From assembly GCF_963675165.1 (NCBI RefSeq), contig NC_087387.1:75001-139000 (forward strand): 64,000 nt of DNA, given 5' to 3'. The DNA comes from Halichondria panicea (Eukaryota > Porifera > Demospongiae > Suberitida > Halichondriidae). Below are positions 1-11,400 of the stretch, in pieces (the stretch's first letter is position 1; each line of letters opens with the position of its first letter). A program made the position numbers and the translations under genes. The notes beneath the pieces are model-generated. The model was given only the letters and a program-made list of their open reading frames with translations, ran no database searches and was not told the origin of the DNA.

Positions 1-1724
1 TGAGAGGGTATATAGAAGAACATTGCCATGGCAACTGATGGAGACCAGGACTGCTGGATACGAGATCCAAACTCATCCATAATGTACCATATCGGCAATG
101 GCTGTAACCACGGAAACTGATTATATCGTGACACATTATAAGGTGACAGCTCACAGAGTTGTTGACATGGTAGGCATGGCAATATCTCCACATTCTCCGA
201 GTAACAGCGTCTATAATCTCATTGGACGGTTGACTGGATGACTGATCTGTAATCTGATTGGACGACTCCACTGCCAATTCTTGAACTTTGCCCTCTAGTT
301 GTGCTATCTTGTAGCGGTCCTGGAATGGTTGAGGGAGAGTGTCACTATGACAACACTAGATAATAAGCTGCTCTTAACCTCGGTAACAGTAGCATCACCA
401 AGGTTAACAGATGAATAGCCGTCATGTGTCGTCATGGTAATAGGGGGAGCAACGCTGCTGCTTTCTGATTGGTTGACTGGCGACAGTACATCTTGACTGG
501 AGTCAGAGCTCTCTCTTTTCTCATCACCTACCAAGAACAAAAGTATGAGGTATGTTTGAGCAAAAGCAAGACCACATCCACTACACAAGGGGGCAATGCC
601 ATCAATGCAGGGAATGTACCCTCACTCTGTCCATCAATGCAGGGAATGTACCCTCACTCTGTCCATCAATGCAGGGAATGTACCCTCACTCTGTGTGCTA
701 GCGGACACAGTAAGGGAATGCACACCATAGTTATTTATAGCTGACTAGAAGACAGGGGTAACTGTTAGTGGTGGGCAATTCAAACCCAATGGAATGCTCC
801 TATAGTTAGACACATAATAACTATATATAGCTGTAGTAGCCAGTGCACCTGATTCACTGTCCACCATAGCTGTAGTAGCCAGTGCACCTGATTCACTGTC
901 CACCATAGCTGTAGTAGCCAGTGCACCTGATTCACTGTCCACCATAGCTGTAGGAGCCAGTGTACCTGATTCACTGTCCACCATAGCTGTAGTAGCCAGT
1001 GCACCTGATTCACTGTCCACCATAGCTATAGTAGCCAGTGTACCTGATTCACTGTCCACCATAGCTATAGGAGCCAGTGTACCTGATTCACTGTCCACCA
1101 TAGCTGTAGCAGCCAGTGTACCTGATTCACTGTCCACCATAGCTGTAGCAGCCAGTGTACCTGATTCACTGTCCACCATAGCCGTAGTAGCCAGTGTACC
1201 TGATCACTGTCCACCATAGCTATAGTAGCCAGTGTACCTGATTCACTGTCGGCATCATAAGAGTCACTGTCCTCATCTCCAACACACGGCAACTGTACAA
1301 TATTCATGAGTGCTGCCATCCGATTGGCTAGTCCTGGGACGGTTGCTAGGAGACCTCGTACACTGGGTGGTTGGAATGTCCACGCATGATCCACCAGAAA
1401 CACACTACATTGAGTCAGGAAGGACAATAGAGTGATGAGTGGGCTTACCTGTAGTGATGAGGAGCACTAGAGTGGGCTTACCTGTTGGGGCTGTCTTTAG
1501 AGAGGCCGTCCTTGTTAGAGACACACACTCTCCACCCATTCTCCTCATCACAGCTCATTGTGAAGTAACCTCCAGCATCATAGTCCTAAGAAGGTTTATG
1601 CCATACTAAAGCCAGTGAGCATGCTTACCTCAGAGGAGAGCTTCGCATGAAGGGCCTCCCAGTACATCTGAGGGATTCTCTCCAGCTGAGCACCGTGGCT
1701 GTGCAGGAACTGCCCATAGTCCAT
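1..1724 (-). CDS. TTLL12: TTLL12-like protein, 5' part (partial)
   Basis: Tubulin tyrosine ligase-like protein 12, a cytoplasmic protein with a SET-like N-terminal region and a TTL-type ligase domain. Six exons read on the minus strand: 1629-1724, 1482-1585, 1238-1404, 379-527, 155-319 and 1-101, the last cut by the window edge. All junctions are GT-AG and the phases close. The start at 1724 gives MDYGQFLHSHGAQLERIPQ, in line with the short N-terminal region of the family. Family landmarks are FLVDHAWTF followed by VPGLANRMAALM (exon 3) and PIWYIMDEFGSRIQ (exon 6). The catalytic TTL domain lies outside the window. A serine-rich acidic linker (exon 4) is longer than in the vertebrate protein as I remember it. 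Intron 3 is about 700 bases long and filled with minisatellites; the others are about 50-80 bases. Identification is confident; exon 4 limits are inferred. Confidence 0.85.
595..690. repeat. 32-bp tandem repeat, 3 copies
   Basis: Three near-perfect copies of a unit containing CATCAATGCAGGGAATGTAC lie in intron 3 of the TTLL12-like gene, next to the 39-bp array. No exon sequence is included in the unit. Confidence 0.9.
834..1240. repeat. 39-bp minisatellite spanning the exon 3 donor of TTLL12
   Basis: About ten copies of a 39-bp unit. Read on the minus strand, each unit carries the last bases of exon 3 (GACAGTGAATCAG) directly followed by gtacac, which is the exon 3 splice donor. The array would read as 13-residue repeats (SESGTLA) in one frame, but one copy near 1202 lacks a base. 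The reading frame of TTLL12 closes cleanly (phase 1) when exon 3 is joined to exon 4 at 527, so I treat the array as intronic. Confidence 0.85.
1437..1490. repeat. Two-copy duplication of the exon 2 donor of TTLL12
   Basis: GTGGGCTTACCTG occurs twice, about 33 bases apart. The right copy is the real exon 2 end plus donor (minus strand CAG/gtaagccc). The left copy repeats the same CAG/gtaagccc inside intron 2. This is the smallest case of the junction duplications seen across the window. Confidence 0.8.
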
Positions 1725-1945
1725 CTCTATGTATTGAAGACTGCATGTAAAGTGCTACCATGTGGCTGTAAATAGTGGTCTCAGTAATTAGCCGCACCTT
1801 GGGCAAATTAATTTTGTTGACAGGCAAAGGACACTCACTGTGTGTTTAGTTCTAATTAATGCCTCTTACCCACGTGGACTAGACTTGGCTTCTCAGCTAG
1901 CTCTCATATTCTGTGTCCTGTCTATCAGGTAGTGTAGCTAGAATA
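1725..1945. promoter_or_regulatory. Divergent promoter region, TTLL12 / ABT1
   Basis: 221 bases separate the two head-to-head start codons. No TATA box is obvious in either direction. A shared bidirectional promoter is inferred from spacing alone. Confidence 0.5.
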
Positions 1946-3460
1946 ATGAGTGAGTCTTGTGATGAGGAGAGCTGTGAAGAAGCTGTCAAGACGACTCCTG
2001 GTATCGTGTATCTAAGCAGAGTCCCTCCCTTCATGAAACCGCACAAAGTCAGACATCTCCTCAGTCCGTATGGCTCTGTGGGTAGAGTGTACCTACAGCC
2101 AGAAGGTGAGCACTCCACCCACGCCACACACCACACACACTTCGCCTGCAGAGGATATTGTTCGACAGAGGCGTATAAAGTTCCGAGGTAACAAGAAGGT
2201 CAAGTTCACTGAGGGTTGGGTTGAGTTCTTGGACAAGAGGGTAGCAAAGGTCGTTGCCACGACACTCAACTGTACACCAGTGGGCCGTAAGAAGAGGAGT
2301 ATTTATCACGACGATCTATGGAACATCAAATACTTACCAAAGTTCAGATGGACCCATCTTACAGAAAAGATTGGTACTACAATAATTGTGTGTAATACAT
2401 TGTAATAAATCCCCCCCAGCATACACACAGGCATTGTAGATACACACCCCCCAGCATACGCACAGGCATTGTAGATACCACGCCCCCCAGCATACACACA
2501 GGCATTGTAGATACACACCCCCCAGCATACACAAAGGGATTGTAGATACACACCCCCCAGCATACACAAAGGGATTGTAGATACCACGCCCCCAGCATAC
2601 GCACAGGCATTGTAGATACCACGCCCCCAGCATACACACAGGCATTGTAGATACCACGCCCCCCAGCATACACACAGGCATTGTAGATACACACCCCCCA
2701 GCATACACAAAGGGATTGTAGATACCACGCCCCCCAGCATACACACAGGCATTGTAGATACCACGCCCCCCAGCATACACACAGGCATTGTAGATACACA
2801 CCCCCCAGCATACACAAAGGGATTGTAGATACCACGCCCCCCAGCATACGCAAAGGGATTGTAGATACCACGCCCCCCAGCATACGCAAAGGGATTGTAG
2901 ATACCACGCCCCCCAGCATACGCACAGGCATTGTAGATACCACGCCCCCCAGCATACGCACAGGCATTGTAGATACCACGCCCCCCAGCATACACACAGG
3001 CATTGTAGATACCACGCCCCCCAGCATACACAGGCATTGTAGATACCATGCCCCCCCCCCCCAGCATACACAGGCATTGTAGATACCACACCCCCCAGCA
3101 TACACACAGGCAGTGAGGGAGCAGAAGATGCGTACAGAGATGTCACAAGTGAAGAGGGAAACGAGTGCCTACCTGAGCAGTGTGGACAAGGGTAAGGAGA
3201 TAACAGCCATCACACAGAGGAAGAGTCGCCAGGGAGTACAAGTAAGACCCTCCTCTTGTGTGGTGTGTGTTTAATCCCTCCTCAACAGACAATCAGTACT
3301 CAACAGAGACACTACAAGCAGAGGGTAGTAAGTGAGGGGGCGGCAGCATCCGCCAGTGGACTGTGTGACTCTCTCCTGAGCAAGGTACGCCCACCACACC
3401 ATCGTGTGTGTAGTGTTCACTGTGTGTGTGTGTGTGTCTCTGCAGGTGTTTGGACGCTAG
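1946..3460 (+). CDS. ABT1: ABT1/ESF2 homologue, small-subunit rRNA processing factor
   Basis: Activator of basal transcription 1 (yeast Esf2), a nucleolar RRM-type protein that helps process pre-18S rRNA. Five exons: 1946-2105, 2152-2373, 3114-3241, 3289-3384 and 3446-3460. Predicted length is 206 residues. Landmarks are [20 protein letters not shown] (RNP-like start), [34 protein letters not shown] and the coiled [20 protein letters not shown]. Family similarity is strong along the length. At the exon 2/3 joint about five residues expected after HLTEKI are missing from my model, exactly where intron 2 holds a 700-bp tandem array. Either the exon is truly shorter, or a tiny exon is hidden or lost in the array. 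Intron 2 is by far the longest; the rest are near 45-60 bases. Confidence 0.87.
2408..3112. repeat. 36-bp minisatellite filling ABT1 intron 2
   Basis: Roughly 19-20 copies of a 34-37-bp unit built from GCATTGTAGATACCACGCCC and CAGCATACACACAG. Variants carry AAAGGGAT for the CAGGCAT block. The last unit runs straight into the splice acceptor of exon 3, so every unit carries an acceptor-like CACACAGGCA. The long open frames on the minus strand here ([10 protein letters not shown]-type repeats) are by-products of a period divisible by three. Confidence 0.9.
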
Positions 3461-3653
3461 CAGCTACAGCATCAGAACTTATGCAACTGATATAAACTTT
3501 GTGTACTGTTTGTCTGTTTTATTAACAATCATGATAGTAGTATGTATATTGATGAAAAAATGAAATGAACAAAAATAATAATGAGAGGAATTGGAAACGA
3601 CCAGTGAGGTGATTATATAAAGGGACTGGGGTTAAACTAGCTGACAAAAAACA

Positions 3654-4106
3654 TTATATTTTATCAAATGTACTAATGATTCTATTAATGTTAGTTTGTG
3701 TGACTCCTATTGCCTTTAGTTTACTGACAAACTGGCTCTTACTTTCAGTGTACCTCTGGTAGAGGTCTAGTGCTGTGAGGATCTTGCCTCCGAACATGCC
3801 CTCCACCACAGGGTTGCTGAACTTGCTGGCAGTCTTCTTCCCCACTCCAGGTACCTCCAGCACACCCTTACCCTCTAGGCCAGTGGAGAGGAGTTGGACC
3901 ACCTTGCTCTCTCTGGCAGTCTGCTTCCCCACTAGGAGTTGGTTCTCTTGCTTGATTTCAGCTGGTGGTTGCAGGGTGGGGGGTCTCAGAGGCTTCAGCA
4001 CTGTGGGGGGTCTCACTGCAGGAGGGTAGCTATAGGTTGGCAGGTGAAACATAGACCTCTCCAGTCCTGGTACCAATGGAAGGGGTCTAGAGTTAGCTCC
4101 AGCCAT
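3654..4106 (-). CDS. Small intronless protein with a C-terminal helix-hairpin-helix-like domain (BAF-like?)
   Basis: A 150-residue single-exon frame. The first half is proline-rich and basic (PPAVRPPTVLKPLRPPTLQP), probably disordered. The second half contains LEVPGVGKKTASKF, a GxG-type helix-hairpin-helix turn, followed by LTALDLYQRY and FVSKLKAIGV. The order of these blocks resembles barrier-to-autointegration factor, a small DNA-bridging protein, but Cys and Trp residues typical of that family are absent. I therefore call it a DNA-binding-like fold only. It lies tail-to-tail with ABT1 and 147 bases downstream of the NADSYN1 stop on the same strand, so it could be a separate short gene or a product of read-through. 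Function is not established. Confidence 0.5.
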   Translation of the reverse strand: MAGANSRPLPLVPGLERSMFHLPTYSYPPAVRPPTVLKPLRPPTLQPPAEIKQENQLLVGKQTARESKVVQLLSTGLEGKGVLEVPGVGKKTASKFSNPVVEGMFGGKILTALDLYQRYTESKSQFVSKLKAIGVTQTNINRIISTFDKI

Positions 4107-4253
4107 GGCTTCAATAGTGTGCAGTTGTCTGCAGCTAGTCTATGGTGGCAGCATGTGGTTACACAATCCCACAATGTTATAGTGTGGTAAAATAACAACA
4201 GCATGACTAAATAAAAACAGTTGTCCACATGCAGCTACTAGCCTACTGCATAT

Positions 4254-5107
4254 CTACCTAGGCAATAAGTTCATTAGCCATGACTGTTTCTGTTTCTGTT
4301 TCTGTGGTGTCTTCTTCACTGGTTGTGCTAACATGGCAGCTAGTCCTGATGAGCCGAGGCTGGAGGAGCGAGCGTGTTTCTTAGCAACAGGTCGTGCTAT
4401 CGATGGTCTACTCAGCTCAGGTTGTAAGAGATGAGACAGTTTTCCCTTCTTGATAGTGGAAGGTGGTGTCTTGGAAGAGAGGGAGTGCTTGCCTAGTGAC
4501 ACGGTGGGGGAAGCATGCTTTGGGGGGGTTGGTTGATCGGAGGGGGCAGGTTGATGGGAGGGGGTATGTTGACGAGGGGGTTGGCCTGGTTTCTGTTGAA
4601 CTAGAGAGGTGACAAATGTTGCAAATTCTTGAGACAATGCGTCCTCTAGACTGGTGGGTTGTGGAGAGGCTCCCAACACGAGACCTCGTTGCATGCCTTG
4701 CTTGTACGCATCCAACACAACACTCACAGGAACTACCCCTCCTTCAGCCGGCTCTTTAGAGGAAGTGGGTGTGGTCTGGACAGAGGAGAGGGTGGGGTAG
4801 AGTGGTTGATGAGGAGCAGCTGTTACAAATTGGTTTGAACTGTCAGTAGATTCGGTAGGAGAAGAGTTGACGTGCCTATCTTTGTTGCCTTCATGACTGA
4901 CTTCAGAGCGATCTTGTTGCTTGCCGTACGAGCGTCCCTCTAACTTACCAACCTGTACACAAGTAATGGTTAACACATGTGGCACACACACACAAGCATA
5001 TATAGGCATGGGCATACACACACACAAGCATAGGCATGGGCGTACACACACACAAGCATAGGCATGGGCGTACACTCACACACACACAACATAAGCATAG
5101 GCACACA

Positions 5108-5182
<75 letters not shown>

Positions 5183-8100
5183 ACATAAGCATAGGCACAC
5201 ACACACACCACATAAGCATAGGCACACACACACACCACATAAGCATAGGCACACACACACACACCATAAGTATAGGCACACACACACACACCACATAAGC
5301 ATAGGCACACACACACCACATAAGCATAGGCACACACACACACCACATAAGCATAGGCACACACACACACCACATAAGCATAGGCACACACACACACCAC
5401 ATAAGCATAGGCACACACACACACCACATAAGCATAGGCATACACACACACACCACACAGGCTATAAACTGCACACATAATGATATGAACACACATAGTG
5501 ACTCTATTAGTCTAAGCTGTACACATATTTCACCTCGATATCAATGGCTGCAAACTGCCACCTCCAGGCTGTGTTGTAGAGGAAGGGTCGGAGGTCAAAC
5601 CGATTGTCATCAGGACTATAAGACTCAGCGTGATAGGACGGAGTGAGTGTCGTGAGCTTGTGTCTGTTGAGTGAGTAGCAGCGGAAGAAGAACTTGACCT
5701 TGTCAGCAATCTGTGCATGAAGCCAAATACAGTTAACAACAGCTAATTAACATTAATATTTTAGAGAAAGTTAATTATATAATATCTGTTCATATTGAAA
5801 GGTCTCTTTCTTGACATTGGATCAATATTACTGAAGTTATGTAAGGCTGTTGAAAGATAGTCAACTACCCCCCGTTAATCAATGGTTCAGGGACTCCAAT
5901 ATCATGATTTTCTGAAAGCTTAGAAAAAGACCATTCAAAAATGGTGTCATCAAAATTAATATTCGAAAGATAAAAGTATTTGCCAATTTGGCGATACCAT
6001 GGATAATAAATAGCCCATGGTCCAAGGCCGAAAAATGAATGGTAAATTATGGTCCCGACAAAAGTTTGGATTGAAACACATCATTTGAAAGGTCTCTTTC
6101 TAAGCTTTCAGAAAATCAGAAAATTGTTGACATTGGATGAACGGTACTCAAGTTAATGGCTGTTGAAAGATGTTCCCCCTCCCCAATTTAATCAATGGTT
6201 CGGGGACTCTTTCAGCTGCTATAACTTGAATTCCGTGGGTCCAATGTCAACAATTTTATGATTTTCTGAAAGCTTAGAAAAAGACCTTTCAAATGGTGTC
6301 ATCAAACTTTGTATTTGAGAGATAAAAGTATTTGTCAATTTGGCGATACCATGGATATAGCCCATGGTCCGAGGCCGAAAATTGTCAAATTTAGGCTCCG
6401 AAGAAGTTTTGGATTGAAACACATCATTTGAAAGGTCTCTTTCTAAGCTTTCAGAAAATTAGAATATTTTTGACATTGGATGAACGGTACTCAAGTTAAT
6501 GGCTGTTGAATGGTAGAGGTGGAAGGGCTGACCTGTTTGGGAGTCTTGTCCCTCCACATGTGCAGTAGTTTAGTGAACATGCTCAGAGGACCACACAAGT
6601 AGACCTTCCTCAGTCTACCAAACACTGAGAGCTCAGCGTACGTCATGCCCATATCAACCTATGTGTGGGCAAGTGGGACACTGTTACTGTTTAGTTACTG
6701 TACATACGATACACAGTACACAGCATGTGTATGTACTATGACCTCTACCTCATCTGTCTGCACATAGTCGCCAGTAATGGGCTCCAGTTCTGCTGTTGGC
6801 TTGGCCTTGAGAACACTGTGAGACAAAACAAGAGCTATTCATCAGCACAACAGGGAATCCCAAAACAGCTAAATCCAATGTACAACAATTATCAAATAGT
6901 CTCACTTGAGCAGCTCGGAATAGATAGGTGCCATGTACTTGCAGAATGAGCGCAAGTCAGTCTTTGAGATCCCACCAATAGGATTGATGTCAGCACTGGA
7001 GCAGTCATACTTGGTGAAGTAGCCTCTCAAAGCTTCGTCCACGTTGGCAGACCCCAACACCAGCAACCCACCGCTACGCCCTGCAGGACAATGGATACAG
7101 ACCACTCTCCCCAGCCTCAGACACCCTCACACAATGGACATGTAGTATAACATGTTTGTTTCTAGTGAGAGGGCCTGTAGTGATTCTGACAAGCCCACTC
7201 ACTAGGCCAGAAACAAACATTTTTTTATTTTTATTCTCCCCAGCCTCAGACACCCTCACCTTGTGTCCAGGGGGAGAGTTGTGCCATTAAGTAGGAGAGG
7301 ACCATTCTACACCTAGCCTGGACATTCTGTAGAGCAAGGTTCTCAGTACTGCTACCACCATGAACCTTGAACTTTGGCATCCTACCACTCACCTGTAAAG
7401 AGAAAGAAAGATATGGCCATAGCATTGTATCAAGCATTGGCAACAAACTCACTTGTGAGAAGATTGCCAAGTTAGCATCTACTGCAGTGTCTATATCAAT
7501 GTAGAGGTGATGGGAGCCAATCTGACCAGCCAGAGCCTCTGCTCTCTGTCTAGTCTCAAGGGAAGAGTTGGCAGACCCCATATAGCACGTGGTGAATAGC
7601 CGCCTGTGAATAGGGGATCATGTGATCATGTGCAGAGCTATATAGCACGTTGTGAATAGCCGCCTGTGTAGAGAGGATAGGGGATCATGTGCAGAGCTAA
7701 CCTACCTGGCTAATTCATGAGATGTGTTGGGTAGTGTACTATTAGGGGACAGCTTAAGCACACGACGTAGCTCCTCCATCACACACTGATTGCCCTTGCT
7801 GCACGTGTGTGTGTGTGGGGGTGGTGGGTGTGTGTGGGGGTGGTGGATGTGTGTGGGGGGGTGTACATGTGAGGCTGTTAACACACACACAGGCTTACTT
7901 GACGGCCTGACTCAGCAGGTTACACATGGAGCCCACCAGAGTGGCAGTGGAGGAACTGTCTATACCTCCACTGAGGGGCAGGAAGTATCCAGCCATACCA
8001 CTGCGTCTCAGGTAGTCCCACAGCCAGCAAGCAGGGCCCAGACTACGGGAGGAAATGTGTGTTTGGTTGTCCAACTAATTGATGCATTCAATAGCTCTCA

Positions 8101-9900
8101 GAATTACCTCACCAATGGTGTGCTTAGATACAAGTTTGGTGATTAGTCGAAATCAAAAATAAAGGCTAATTAGCCTCCCCCCCACACTCGTATACTAATG
8201 TGTGTAGTCTCTCCCCCACACTACTCCAATGTATGTAGTCTCCCCCCCCACACTAGTACTAATGTGTGTGTTCACCTTATCTCCTCTTCTGGCATATGGT
8301 AGTGAACATGCACGGGCGTAGTGGTAGCAATCGTCAGTGGGTCCTTGTACACAAGGTTAACATCTAGGAAGCTGCGAGGATAAGCCTCACTCTGACACAC
8401 CTGTGCATAGAGGGTAGATCATGACCACCATTTTGTTGCCTACTGAGCATGCTCACCTGCATTGCTAGCGGAAGGTTGGCTCCTCTATACGAGGTGACAT
8501 CATCAAGATCAACTGTTGCCGTGATGACTTCCACTTCGTCCAATGAGAACTGAGAGCCTTGAGCTAACACCTGGTACAAGTAGGGGGTCAGAGGTCAGAG
8601 GTCAATGGGGTTAAACACACACTACTGGTACCTCTCCATTGAGAGCTATCATACAGGAACCATCATAGTACACCCTCTCTCCATCGCAGCCAATCAGATT
8701 AGAGTATAGATAGACTCCGCCCACCTATAGAAGAGTTATATATATAGACATTCCACACTCCACACACTCCATACACACACTCCACACTCCACACACACAC
8801 ACACACACTCCACACACACACACACCACACACACTCCACACACACCAGACTCCGCACTCCACACACACACACTCCACACGTACCTTGGTGGTGGCTGAGC
8901 GTATGAGGTCCACTCTCCACACACACCACACACACTCCACACACTCCACACACCACACACACACACTCCACACATACCTTGGTGGTGGCTGAGCGTATGA
9001 GGTCCACTCTCTTGTGCAACTTCCTGAGCTCATGATGACTGCCACTAGCATTACAGATGATCTCCACTCCATCCAGACCCAGTGCTGTGTGTGGGCTATG
9101 TGTGGGTGTGGTCTTATAGGGGGTCTTATAAGGGGGGGGGGGGTGTACCTGATGGGGGACCACAGCTCCTGACATGTCTCCCAACCAAAGGACGTGTGCG
9201 GAGTCGCTACTACACCATCACCAAATGGTACTGTACGTTGCCCAGTCACCGTGGCAACCATTGGAGGAACGTAGAACTCTTCCGTCTCCCTGTGGAATGT
9301 CTAATTAAAGGAATACGGTAATATTAAAGTCCGACCTTGTTTTCTTCCAGGGACAGAACCACCTCATCTCTCGATAGTTACCCTCAATAGCAAGATCCAT
9401 CTTTGGACGAATGAGCAATATCTCACTATTGTAGAATATCACTCGACAATTGTAGCGAACATTCTTGTGCATCACGGGCCTGTGTGTGGGTGTGGATGTG
9501 AGGGTGTGTGAGGTGTGAGGTGTGAGGGGGTGACATACATTCCAACATCACAGAGTATGTCATTAGTGAGGGGTGACTTGAGTAGCTCTGTCAATACTTC
9601 CCATGAGTGAAGTAGAGTGTCCCCCTCCAGGAAATGATCACCACAGCCGTATCCACTGCATAGGGGACTAGTATAGTGTCTGTATATAACCAATACTCAC
9701 GTGATCTCTAGCTCAGGGCCTAATCTATAGCAAGCCCCCCTCTCTTTGGCTATCTTGATACCTGTGCATGCATGTATGTGGATGTCATGGAGGACATTGC
9801 AGCATCTTGACTCACTGTCTAGTATTCTTTGCAGGTTCCCAGAGAAGTCGAGTACCCATTGGTTGAGTGCAGCCACGGCTAGAGTCACTTTCCTGCCCAT
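4254..9900 (-). CDS. NADSYN1: Glutamine-dependent NAD+ synthetase with extended C-terminal tail
   Basis: Makes NAD+ from deamido-NAD using ATP and glutamine, in the cytosol. Eighteen exons, minus strand: 9816-9900, 9701-9761, 9539-9655, 9336-9479, 9149-9289, 8978-9095, 8632-8724, 8457-8570, 8276-8400, 8042-7899, 7706-7798, 7453-7603, 7260-7392, 6906-7080, 6749-6815, 6533-6658, 5534-5710 and 4254-4952. All phases close, giving 920 residues. The start is [19 protein letters not shown], as in the family. The N-terminal nitrilase domain has Glu in RLGPELEI, Lys in [10 protein letters not shown] and Cys in GWETCQELW. The synthetase domain has the PP-loop SGGIDSS and [20 protein letters not shown]. 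The family normally ends soon after [13 protein letters not shown]. Here the last exon adds about 230 Ser/Pro/Gln-rich residues ending [14 protein letters not shown]. Introns hold foldback repeats and CA-rich arrays. Confidence 0.93.
4982..5460. repeat. CA-rich minisatellite in NADSYN1 intron 17
   Basis: Three copies of a unit with AGGCATGGGC are followed by a pure (CA)n tract of about 70 bases (5105-5180) and then about ten copies of CACATAAGCATAGG spaced by (CA)n. It fills most of the intron before the tail exon. The apparent long frames through it (VCVCVC, HTHTHT) are dinucleotide artefacts. Confidence 0.9.
5800..6515. repeat. Foldback satellite-like repeat, about two units, in NADSYN1 intron 16
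   Basis: Two diverged copies of the approximately 345-bp dispersed repeat described at 18905-21600. Each has the core GATACCATGGAT...AGCCCATGGTCC and flanking arms that are reverse complements of each other (CTTTCAGAAAAT and ATTTTCTGAAAG). It accounts for nearly all of the 820-base intron. Confidence 0.85.
7564..7700. repeat. Two-copy duplication of the exon 12 acceptor of NADSYN1
   Basis: The first 24 bases of exon 12 plus the preceding acceptor appear a second time in intron 11, at about 7640-7667. Minus strand: GCGGCTATTCACCACGTGCT in the exon and GCGGCTATTCACAACGTGCT in the copy. The copy is followed by an in-frame TAG, so splicing to it would truncate the protein. A GATCATGTG(C) motif lies between the copies. 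Confidence 0.8.
8750..8978. repeat. CA-rich intron 6 of NADSYN1 with a duplicated exon 6 end and donor
   Basis: The last 34 bases of exon 6 with its donor (GCTCAGCCACCACCAAG then gtatgtg on minus) recur about 98 bases further into the intron at 8878-8913, with gtacgtg as donor. The surrounding sequence is (CA)n interrupted by CACTC. The copy could act as a cryptic downstream donor. Confidence 0.8.
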
Positions 9901-10060
9901 CTTCTTCAAACCAGAGGAGTTATTTCAGCAGAAACTGCGCGGTAAAGATCATCAAAAACAAAACCATGATAACACAATTCCATTCAGGGTGGGTAAAGAT
10001 CATTAACATACGTTACTAATTATGAGAAATGATCGTTAGTTTTAGTTGTGATATGTAAGA
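9901..10060. promoter_or_regulatory. Divergent promoter region, NADSYN1 / DUF547 gene
   Basis: 160 bases between head-to-head start codons. It is AT-rich, and GGTAAAGATCAT occurs twice (9940 and 9991). A shared promoter is inferred from spacing. Confidence 0.45.
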
Positions 10061-11174
10061 ATGTCCCAAATGAGAGTAATTTGCCTGTTTCTGGTGTGTG
10101 TGTGTGTTACTACTGGAGGTGTGTCATCAGGAGCAGGGCCTCTGGACAGACTCTATAACCTCTGGGACTCTGTGAGCTATGGTAGTCTAGTAGCAACCTC
10201 AACCCACGATCTATACAGGTTGTATCACGTCATGTACAAGGAGGAGCAATGGAGGGTATCCCACTCCATATTGTCGACTATGAGGCTATCAGGTGAGCAG
10301 GTAGACCCATGTCAATGTATTGTGAGTTTACTTCCTTGTTTGCAGTAAGGATGGGAACTACACTGCCTTCATAGAGGGTGTTGCCAAGGTGAACCTGAGT
10401 GGTCTGGACAATAACAATACCTACGCCTTCTTCATGAATGTCTACAATGCTCTTGCCATTAAGATGATCATAGACCACCCCTGCGTCCATCCTACCACTG
10501 GGTAAGCCCCACACTCCTCACACTCCTCACACACCCCACACCTCACACATCCTCACACACCTCACAGGTCCTGCCACCCCATCAAGAGCATACGGGACAT
10601 TGGTAGTCTTCTCCACCCTGTATGGGGGTTACCAGCAGGCACTGTGGGGGGTAAGATGTGGACCCTGGACCAAGTAGAGGGCTTCCTCAGACACCCCCCA
10701 CATCCTCTCAAGTGAGCCCCCCCCCCCCACTACCTGCCATAATGTGGCTACTCTGTTGCTTGCAGAGAAGACTCTAGACTGCATGCGTGTATTGTGTGTG
10801 CGTCCATCTCTTGTCCTAACGTGAGAATGGAGGCATACAGAAGAGAGCAGGTGGGGGAACAGATGGATAGTCAGGTCAAGGACTTCCTCAGCAACTCAAA
10901 GAAAGGTGAGTCATCACTATTTGGTTGTTATAGTGGATCCACACAATTCTTGTCCACACTAGGTCTGTCTCTGGATCGCAGTGCCAATACTCTCACTCTC
11001 TCCCCCATCTTCCTGTGGTTTGCTGGTGACTTTAAATCGTACGGAGGGGTCAAACAGTTCACCAGCCACTACCTAACTCCCAGTGATGCAGACTACATTG
11101 CCAAGAACAATCCTGAACTCCATTACTTTAGCTATGACTGGAACCTTAATGGCGTACCGCCATGCACATGTTAG
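10061..11174 (+). CDS. Secreted DUF547 domain protein
   Basis: A 295-residue protein of unknown biochemical function with a DUF547 domain. Five exons: 10061-10300, 10350-10501, 10568-10711, 10766-10905 and 10963-11174. The first junction closes the frame only if the donor CAG/gtagac and the acceptor cagtaag/GAT are used; the stronger-looking donor at 10293 does not close. The start MSQMRVICLFLVCVCVTTGG gives a signal peptide with cleavage near residue 25. DUF547 landmarks are YAFFMNVYNALAIKMII, RLHACIVCASISCPNVR with its conserved Cys and Ser, and SPIFLWFAGDF. In other organisms the domain is found in secreted and cytosolic proteins without a settled role. It ends CTC at a TAG, followed by an AT-rich 3' region. 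Confidence 0.82.
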
Positions 11175-11400
11175 CAACCCTTGGTGTGTGTGTGTGTACG
11201 ATTGTATTTTCTCTATGTATTATTATTATTATTGATCTTATGTTCTAATGATGCATCATGTTGTGGGTGTTCAGGAAGGCATCTCTATCATGGCTAGGGC
11301 ATCTCTATCAGCATGGCTAGGGCTATGTGTAAACCACAGAATATTAAACAGCATAACCACAGTGCACCCCTTAAAAACTGAGAGTTAGCTGAATACAAAG

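Noticed and set aside
745-1179. Coding repeat MVDSESGTLA in TTLL12
   Set aside because: One unit has a single-base deletion that breaks the frame, and exon 3 joins exon 4 in correct phase if the array is intronic.
2306-3146. Three overlapping minus-strand open frames of 240-270 residues with [10 protein letters not shown] or [10 protein letters not shown] repeats
   Set aside because: All arise from one 36-bp non-coding tandem array in ABT1 intron 2; all three frames are open, which is typical of a repeat rather than a gene.
5064-5496. HTHTHT / VCVCVC proteins (also at 25484-26121, 47133-48105, 52407-52845 and 53305-53867)
   Set aside because: Translations of CA/TG dinucleotide tracts within introns or intergenic DNA.
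10293-10349. Strong donor gtgagc at 10293 in the DUF547 gene
   Set aside because: Using it cannot close the reading frame with any nearby acceptor; the donor at 10301 does.
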